DNA from: an uncultured bacterium
Lineage (GTDB): Bacteria > Bipolaricaulota > Bipolaricaulia > Bipolaricaulales > Bipolaricaulaceae
Assembly: GCA_937122485.1 (NCBI GenBank)
Contig: CAKZKH010000123.1
Location: 1-38,881, forward strand
Direction: 5' to 3'
Length of the DNA: 38,881 bases
Part shown: positions 33,789 to 38,881 of the stretch, one piece after another
Numbering within the stretch: position 1 is the stretch's first letter
Layout: each line of letters opens with the position of its first letter
The notes under the pieces: model-generated
The model's input: only the letters and a program-made list of their open reading frames with translations
The model's database searches: none
Told to the model about the DNA's origin: nothing
Position numbers and translations under genes: made by a program

Positions 33789-34964
33789 ATGGGCAAATAC
33801 GACTTTATCGCAGCTGAGCTTGGGGAATTGAGGCGCCAGGGCCTGTACAACACGATCCGCACCATCGGCAGCGCGGTAGGGGCCTGGACCGTGGTGGATG
33901 GCCGGCGGGTTCTCAACATGTGCTCCAACAACTACCTGGGGTTTGCCAACGACCCCCGGTTGAAGGGGGCGGCCCGCCAGGCCCTGGAGGAGTACGGGGT
34001 GGGGCCGGCGGCGGTGCGGTCCATCGCCGGGACCATGACCCTCCACGTGGAGTTCGAGCGCAAGCTCGCGGCGTTCAAGGGCGCTGAGGACGCACTTTCC
34101 CTGCAGTCGGGTTTCTGCGCCAACTTGGCGGCGATCCCCACCCTCATGGGTCAGGGCCATGTCCTGTTCACGGACGAGCTCAACCACGCCTCCATCATCG
34201 ACGGCTGCCGCCTCACCAAGGCCGAGCGGGTCATCTACCCCCATCGGGACGTGGACGCCCTGGCCAAGGCTTTGGAGGAAAGAAAGGACGCCCCCCGCAA
34301 GCTCATCGTCACCGACGGCGTGTTCTCCATGGACGGGGATTTGGCCCCGCTGCCCGCGATTGTGGAGGTGGCCGAGCGGTACGAAGCGATGGTCATGGTG
34401 GACGATGCCCACGGGGAAGGTGTGTTGGGTCGGGCCGGCCGGGGCATCGTAGACCACTTCGGGGTCCACGGTCGGGTGGACATCGAGATGGGCACGCTGT
34501 CCAAGGCCTTCGGGGTGGTGGGGGGCTACCTGGCCGGGAAGCGGGAAATCATCGAGTACCTCCGCCAGCGGGCTCGTCCGTTCCTGTTCTCCAGTGCCGC
34601 CACCCCAGCTGACGTGGCGGCCTGCATGGCGGCGGTGGACGTCCTGGAGAAGTCCGACGAGCCGGTGCGGCGTCTGTGGGACAACGCCCGGTACTTCAAG
34701 GCGAAGATGAAGGACTTGGGATTTGACCTCGGCCAGTCCGAGACCCCCATCACCCCGGTCATGCTGGGGGAGGCCCCTACGGCTTGGGAGTTCTCCAAGC
34801 GCCTGTTCCAGCGCGACGTGTTTGCTCAGGCCATCGTGTTCCCCACGGTGCCGCGGGGCAAGGCGCGCCTGCGCGTGATGGTGTCCGCGGTCCACACCAA
34901 GGAAGACTTGGACTACGCTGTGGATGCGTTCGCCAAGGTGGGCCGGGAACTCGGCGTGATTTAG
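33789..34964 (+). CDS. kbl: 2-amino-3-ketobutyrate CoA ligase (glycine C-acetyltransferase)
   Basis: A 391-residue PLP enzyme of the alpha-oxoamine synthase family. It should cleave 2-amino-3-ketobutyrate with CoA into glycine and acetyl-CoA. The Schiff-base lysine is K239 ([11 protein letters not shown]); the other family segments are [26 protein letters not shown] and [12 protein letters not shown]. Close relatives BioF and ALA synthase share these motifs; the divergent threonine dehydrogenase gene makes Kbl the best reading. ATG 33789 follows GAGGAA. A strong terminator closes the gene. Confidence 0.88.
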   Translation: MGKYDFIAAELGELRRQGLYNTIRTIGSAVGAWTVVDGRRVLNMCSNNYLGFANDPRLKGAARQALEEYGVGPAAVRSIAGTMTLHVEFERKLAAFKGAEDALSLQSGFCANLAAIPTLMGQGHVLFTDELNHASIIDGCRLTKAERVIYPHRDVDALAKALEERKDAPRKLIVTDGVFSMDGDLAPLPAIVEVAERYEAMVMVDDAHGEGVLGRAGRGIVDHFGVHGRVDIEMGTLSKAFGVVGGYLAGKREIIEYLRQRARPFLFSSAATPADVAACMAAVDVLEKSDEPVRRLWDNARYFKAKMKDLGFDLGQSETPITPVMLGEAPTAWEFSKRLFQRDVFAQAIVFPTVPRGKARLRVMVSAVHTKEDLDYAVDAFAKVGRELGVI

Positions 34965-34978
34965 GGCGTTTGAAAAAA

Positions 34979-35011
34979 GAGGCGCCCGGCCGAGCGCCGG
35001 GCGCCTCTTTT
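34979..35011. terminator. Bidirectional rho-independent terminator between kbl and the acyl-CoA ligase gene
   Basis: A perfect 12-base-pair GC-rich stem (34979-34990 with 34996-35007) has a 5-base loop. A TTTT run follows on the plus strand and a longer A run precedes it, so it also reads as a terminator for the opposing gene on the minus strand. It sits between two converging genes. Confidence 0.9.
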
Positions 35012-35021
35012 CGGGGTTTAC

Positions 35022-36668
35022 CTACGCTTTCTTTGCGTAAAGGTGCCGTTTGATGTCCTGTTTGGTGGACTTGGCAAACGGCTGATCCACGATGGTGATG
35101 CACTCTTTGTCCTTGAGCCGCTTGAACGAAGCCAGGTTCTGTTGGACGTCCTTGATCTTCTCCCAGAAGTAGGCCTTGGCGGCCTCCGGGCCCTGCACAC
35201 CCTGCTGTTTGAGAAAGTCCCAGGAGGGGTAGATCATCGCCGCCACCATGGCTTCCCCTCGGGAAGTGTCCTCGTGGACAAGGACTTCTTCCACGCCAGG
35301 GATGCGAGCGATCTCCCACTCCACCTCTTCGGGGTGGACCTTCTTTCCCGACTCCAGCACGATCAGGTTCTTCTTTCGCCCGGCTAGGTACAGGCGGCCC
35401 TCGTAGTCCATCCGCCCGATGTCGCCGGTGCGGAACCATCCATCCGGGGAGAGCACTTCCCGGGTCCGCTCGGGGTTTTTGTAGTAGCCCATCATCACGT
35501 TCGGTCCCCAAGCCATGACCTCGCCGTACCCTTCGGCATCGGGTTTGTCGATCTTGATCTTGACCCCAGGGAGTGGGCGGCCCACTGTCCCGGCCTGGGG
35601 GGCCAAAGGCTCACTCACCGACAGCACAGGCGCCGTCTCGGTGAGTCCGTAGCCCTCCATCATCCCCAGGCCCAGGCGGCGCAGGCCTGTGCCCACATCG
35701 CGGGCCAGGGGGGCTCCCCCGGACACAAAGAAGCGGAACTGCTCCCCCAGAAGCTTGCGCTTGAGCATCGTCCCCAAGAGCCGCGGGGTAAACCGGTACA
35801 GAAGGTGCCGGAGCTTGTGGGTCTCGATGTTCTCCACCATCCGCCGCCACAGGGCGTGGTACAGCTTGGGGACGCCAACCAGAACCGTCACGCCCACCTG
35901 TCGGCCCAGGGCCACCAGGTTGCGGTAGTCGTCGGTGTAGGTCACCGAGGCTCCCACCCACAGCGGCGCAAGCAGCGTGGCCGTAAGGCCGTAGATGTGG
36001 TACCAGGGGACAATCGTCACCAGCCGGTCGGTTGGGCTGAATTGGATCACCTTGAGGAAGGCTTCGATGTTGGAGGTGATGTTGCGGTGGCAGAGCATCA
36101 CGCCCTTGGAGTCCCCCGTGGTGCCCGAGGTGTACATGAGCACGGCCAGTTCCTCCGGGTCGGGCCGCACGTCGGGGATGGTGGCCTCGTCGGCGGGGAG
36201 CACGTCCCACAGGGAGACCGCCCCCAACGCCACGTCCACGGAGATGACCTCCTGGAGGGTTCGCACTTCCCCGGCCAAGGGCAGGAGCTCTTGGTACCGG
36301 TGGGGAGCGGTGAACAGGAGTTTGGCCTCGGAATCCTCCATCAACCGCCGGACCTCCGCGGGTTGAAGTCCCGCGTCCATAGGGACAGCCACAGCCCCCA
36401 CCCGTTGGATGGCAAAGAAGGCCACCGCCCAGCCGACCGACGGCTTGGCGATGAGCCCCACACGGTCCCCCGCGCCCACGCCCTGACCAGCCAGCCAGGA
36501 CGCGAGTCTTCCCGACAGGTCCCACAGTTCCTTGTAGGTCACTTCCTGGAACTGGACGGTGCCACCCTTGTTGACGGGCAGGCGAATCGCCACCCGCCGG
36601 CTATGTTCCTGAACCGAGCGGGCCAAAAACTCCGGTATGCTCGGGTAGCGCTTGAAACGCGTTACCAT
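35022..36668 (-). CDS. AMP-dependent acyl-CoA ligase (long-chain fatty-acid type)
   Basis: A 548-residue ANL-superfamily enzyme that would activate a carboxylic acid to its CoA thioester through an acyl-adenylate. Core motifs are YTSGTTGDSKGVML, GYGLTETAP and GWFRTGDIGRMDYEGRLYLAGRKKN; the C-terminal catalytic lysine lies in QDIKRHLY. It looks most like the long-chain fatty acyl-CoA synthetase group, but the substrate cannot be read from sequence. ATG 36668 follows AGGAGG eight bases ahead; the GTG at 36677 overlaps that site and is unlikely. It follows trxB by 21 bases, so the two are probably one operon. Confidence 0.88.
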   Translation of the reverse strand: MVTRFKRYPSIPEFLARSVQEHSRRVAIRLPVNKGGTVQFQEVTYKELWDLSGRLASWLAGQGVGAGDRVGLIAKPSVGWAVAFFAIQRVGAVAVPMDAGLQPAEVRRLMEDSEAKLLFTAPHRYQELLPLAGEVRTLQEVISVDVALGAVSLWDVLPADEATIPDVRPDPEELAVLMYTSGTTGDSKGVMLCHRNITSNIEAFLKVIQFSPTDRLVTIVPWYHIYGLTATLLAPLWVGASVTYTDDYRNLVALGRQVGVTVLVGVPKLYHALWRRMVENIETHKLRHLLYRFTPRLLGTMLKRKLLGEQFRFFVSGGAPLARDVGTGLRRLGLGMMEGYGLTETAPVLSVSEPLAPQAGTVGRPLPGVKIKIDKPDAEGYGEVMAWGPNVMMGYYKNPERTREVLSPDGWFRTGDIGRMDYEGRLYLAGRKKNLIVLESGKKVHPEEVEWEIARIPGVEEVLVHEDTSRGEAMVAAMIYPSWDFLKQQGVQGPEAAKAYFWEKIKDVQQNLASFKRLKDKECITIVDQPFAKSTKQDIKRHLYAKKA

Positions 36669-36689
36669 CGCACGCACCTCCTAGGGCGC

Positions 36690-37637
36690 CTAGGATTTGA
36701 GTCCCTTATTATACTCGTCCGCTGCGAGGGCGGCCAAGGCGCCTTCGGCCGCGGCCACCACGGCCTGGGCCCTCCGCACCTCCGGATCGCGCAGGTCCCC
36801 GGCAGCGAACACCCCCGGTTGGCTTGTGCGCATCATCCCGTCCGTAACCACGTACCCCTTGTCCGTGAGGTCCACTATCCCCCGCAGCCAGTCCGTGTTC
36901 GGTTTGTACCCGATCTTGACGAAGATCCCCTCCACGGGAAGGTCCCTCAGCTCTCCTGTACCCAGGTCCTGGAGAAGAACGCCCCGCACAGCTTGATCCC
37001 CCCGCACTTCGTGCACCACAGCGTTCCACACCACCTCCACGTGCGGGTCGGCCAGGACCTTCTCCTTGAGCGTTGCCGCGGCCCGCAGGGCTTTGGGGTC
37101 TTCCTGGGGATGGCGCACGACCAGGTACACCCTGCGGGCAATCTTGGAAAGGAACAGGGCCTCGGTTAGGGCGCTGTTGCCGCCTCCCACAACGACGACG
37201 TCTTTGCCCTTGTAGAAGTAGCCGTCGCACACGGCGCAGTAGGAGATGCCACGACCGGCGAACTCCCTGGCCCCGGGCACTTCCAGCTCCTTGTAGTGAG
37301 CTCCCGTGCAGAGGACCACCGTTCTGCCCACCACCGGGCCCATCGAAGTGTCCACGAGCCAAGAGCCTTGGGGGGAGGAGAGGCTACGGGCCTCGCCCAA
37401 GACGAACTGGGCGCCCAGCCGCTCGGCCTGGGTCTGCATCCGTTCGGCGAGCTCCGCCCCGGAAATCGGTTCCGGAAACCCCGGGAAGTTCTCGATCAAG
37501 GGGGTTTCCAAAATCTGCCCTCCCGGCAAGGCCCTTTCTAGGACCAGGGTGTCCAACCCGGCCCGCCGGGCGTAGATGGCGGCAGTGAGCCCGGCCGGCC
37601 CTGCTCCCACAATCACCACGTCCCAAACCCGCTCCAT
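36690..37637 (-). CDS. trxB: Thioredoxin reductase-like flavoprotein without the NADPH motif
   Basis: A 315-residue flavoprotein with FAD motif GAGPAG (11-16), the redox-active pair C134/C137 in YCAVCDG, a second nucleotide motif GGGNSA (151-156), and the C-terminal FAD motif FAAGDLRDPEVRRAQAVVAAAEG. These define the low-molecular-weight thioredoxin reductase family. The NADPH-recognition motif HRRxxxR is replaced by VRHPQEDPK (174-182), so NADPH use is doubtful; NADH or another electron donor is possible. ATG 37637 is set by the family N-terminus. A -10-like TAGAAT lies just upstream. Confidence 0.9.
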   Translation of the reverse strand: MERVWDVVIVGAGPAGLTAAIYARRAGLDTLVLERALPGGQILETPLIENFPGFPEPISGAELAERMQTQAERLGAQFVLGEARSLSSPQGSWLVDTSMGPVVGRTVVLCTGAHYKELEVPGAREFAGRGISYCAVCDGYFYKGKDVVVVGGGNSALTEALFLSKIARRVYLVVRHPQEDPKALRAAATLKEKVLADPHVEVVWNAVVHEVRGDQAVRGVLLQDLGTGELRDLPVEGIFVKIGYKPNTDWLRGIVDLTDKGYVVTDGMMRTSQPGVFAAGDLRDPEVRRAQAVVAAAEGALAALAADEYNKGLKS

Positions 37638-37640
37638 GGC

Positions 37641-37669
37641 TTGCGCGGTTGATTCTATCACGGTAGGGT
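37641..37669 (+). promoter_or_regulatory. Promoter for xseA, predicted leaderless
   Basis: TTGCGC (37641-37646) and TAGGGT (37664-37669) have a 17-base spacer. The -10 ends 7 bases before ATG 37677, so transcription should begin on the start codon itself. No ribosome-binding site precedes the ATG. Confidence 0.55.
37652..37660 (-). promoter_or_regulatory. Extended -10 promoter element for trxB
   Basis: On the minus strand TGATAGAAT (37660-37652) reads as an extended -10 (TGn-TAGAAT). No good -35 is visible. It lies only 14 bases before ATG 37637, so the leader would be about 8 bases. It overlaps the divergent xseA promoter. Confidence 0.45.
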
Positions 37670-37676
37670 AAGTTTG

Positions 37677-38881
37677 ATGCGCGAAGTGACCCGCAACGGG
37701 GACTTCTTGATCATCCGGTTTGACTACGACCCGGCACTTGTGGAGCGGGTCAAGGGTCTCCCGGGCCGGCGCTGGGACCCGGAAAACCGTCAGTGGATTG
37801 TACCGGCGGTCTTTGCTCCAGCCGTGGTCCACCTCCTTAGGCCCGAGGGGTTCCTGTTTGGGGAGGGAATCCAGCAGCTAGCGAACGCTCAGGGTGAAGA
37901 GGCACGGGATCACCTGAAAGTGTCCGAGCTCAACCAGCGGGTCCAGGCGGCCCTGAAGCGGGAGTTTCCCGAGCCGGTCTGGGTCGTGGGAGAGATCCTG
38001 GGGTACGGGAAGAGCCTAGGCAAGAACAAGTCCTACGTGGATTTTCAGCTCGTGGAGCGCCTGGAGGGCCGGATTGTGGCCGCAGCGGAGGCCGTTCTTT
38101 TCCGGGAAGAACGGGGGAAGATCGAAGAGAAACTCCACGAGGCGGGAGATCCCTACGCCCTGCAGGACGAGCTTATGGTGCGGGTGCTGGCCCAGGTGGA
38201 CCTCCAGACCCAGTGGGGTCGATACCGCCTGGTCATCCGCGACTTGGACGTCCACTACACCCTGGGGGAAGCGGCCCGACGCAAAGAGGAGATCTTGCGC
38301 AAATTGGCCAAGGAAGGCCTTCTTGAGCTCAACAAGGCCCTGCCGTTCCCGTTGGTGCCCCTGCGGGTGGGGGTCATCACCAGCCTCGGATCGGATGCTG
38401 AACGGGATGTGCTGCGGACGTTGGCGGAGTCGGGCTTCGCCTTCCAGGTGGTCGTGCACGGGGCCCGGGTCCAGGGCCACTACACCGAGCCCTCGATCCT
38501 CAACGCTCTGGACTGGTTCCGCCAAAGGATCGCGGACTTTGACGTGCTTGTGATTTGCCGGGGCGGGGGCTCCCGGGCCGATCTGGCCTGGTTCGATTCT
38601 GAGGTGCTGGGGAGGGCGGTGGCCACCTTCCCCCTGCCCGTGGTGGTCGGCATTGGCCACGAAGAGGACCGGAGTGTCTTGGACGAGGTAGGTTGGCGGC
38701 AAAAAACCCCCACCGCCGCGGCCCAGTTCCTGGTGGCTCGGGTTCAGGAAACGCTCGACCGCCTAGAGAAGAACCTGGTGCAGGTGGTGCAAGAAGCCCA
38801 GGCAGCGGTGGATCGGGCAGGGCAGGGCCACAGGGAGCGGGTGGGCCGCTTCCTCAGGGCGGCGCAAAACGCCGTCAAGAG
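37677..38881 (+). CDS. xseA: Exonuclease VII large subunit with HARP-like N-terminal extension, partial at the right edge
   Basis: At least 401 codons are present and the gene continues past the window. Residues 1 to about 60 (FDYDPALVERVKGLPGRRWDPENRQWIVP) resemble the HARP repeat of SMARCAL1-type helicases and are not part of standard XseA. From about residue 80 the OB-fold domain begins (LKVSELNQRVQAALKREF, VWVVGEILG). The catalytic domain follows with VGVITS, CRGGGSRADLAWFDSEVL, VGIGHEEDRSVLD and KTPTAAAQF. The product would be the catalytic subunit of single-stranded-DNA exonuclease VII, normally paired with XseB (not in the window). The start is inferred from a promoter seven bases upstream. 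Confidence 0.92.
   Translation, partial: MREVTRNGDFLIIRFDYDPALVERVKGLPGRRWDPENRQWIVPAVFAPAVVHLLRPEGFLFGEGIQQLANAQGEEARDHLKVSELNQRVQAALKREFPEPVWVVGEILGYGKSLGKNKSYVDFQLVERLEGRIVAAAEAVLFREERGKIEEKLHEAGDPYALQDELMVRVLAQVDLQTQWGRYRLVIRDLDVHYTLGEAARRKEEILRKLAKEGLLELNKALPFPLVPLRVGVITSLGSDAERDVLRTLAESGFAFQVVVHGARVQGHYTEPSILNALDWFRQRIADFDVLVICRGGGSRADLAWFDSEVLGRAVATFPLPVVVGIGHEEDRSVLDEVGWRQKTPTAAAQFLVARVQETLDRLEKNLVQVVQEAQAAVDRAGQGHRERVGRFLRAAQNAVK

Noticed and set aside
1-38881. tRNA, rRNA, CRISPR arrays, insertion sequences or attachment sites.
   Set aside because: None was recognised on reading both strands; intergenic spaces are short and contain only promoters, ribosome-binding sites and one terminator.

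Overview
The window is a contiguous, GC-rich, densely coded bacterial chromosome segment made almost entirely of core genes. There are no mobile elements, CRISPR arrays or rRNA/tRNA genes, and no gene-free stretch exceeds about 110 bases. Zinc-type ribosomal proteins (S4, S14, L36, zinc-ribbon L24), a zinc-type adenylate kinase, a beta' subunit with extra modules of the kind seen in Thermus/Thermotoga-type enzymes, and promoters of TTGnnn-17-TAnnnT form are compatible with a deep-branching, probably anaerobic and/or thermophilic lineage (Bipolaricaulota/OP1, Thermotogota or Deinococcota-like). The phylum cannot be settled from the sequence alone.

Layout. (1) 1-5409, minus strand: frr (ribosome recycling factor) leads straight into the F-type ATP synthase operon atpI-B-E-F-H-A-G-D; atpD runs off the left edge. 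The c subunit carries two ion-site carboxylates (E33, E66) plus T67, T68 and Y71, a pattern known from Na+-driven ATP synthases. (2) 5474-9891, plus strand: CCA-adding enzyme, an orphan HerA-like ATPase, long-form hibernation factor HPF, and a PP-loop tRNA-thiolation-like protein with an altered PP-loop. (3) 9962-15121: a FmdB-type zinc ribbon and rpoC, without rpoB upstream. (4) 15159-32683: an unbroken str-S10-spc-alpha run of 34 genes from rpsL to rplQ and ridA, mostly overlapping or a few bases apart. tuf and rpmD (L30) are absent from their usual slots. (5) 32731-37637: the threonine-degrading pair tdh (minus) and kbl (plus) diverging from one intergenic region, a bidirectional terminator, and a trxB/acyl-CoA ligase operon on the minus strand. 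(6) 37677-38881: xseA (exonuclease VII large subunit) with a HARP-like N-terminal extension, running off the right edge.

Together the genes cover energy conservation (ATP synthase), transcription (alpha and beta'), translation (ribosomal proteins, EF-G, IF1, RRF, HPF, CCA enzyme), secretion (SecY), N-terminal processing (Map), nucleotide balance (Adk), threonine to glycine plus acetyl-CoA (Tdh/Kbl), and redox and DNA maintenance.

The most notable departures from textbook sequences are: ribosomal protein S11 ending just before its near-universal C-terminal NGCRPPKKRRV-type tail; ribosomal protein L2 with [11 protein letters not shown] where bacteria normally have MNPVDHPHGGG; the two-carboxylate c subunit; large beta' insertions; a thioredoxin reductase lacking the NADPH-recognition HRRxxxR motif; the HARP-XseA fusion; and several promoters whose -10 lies only 7 bases from the start codon, which predicts leaderless mRNAs.
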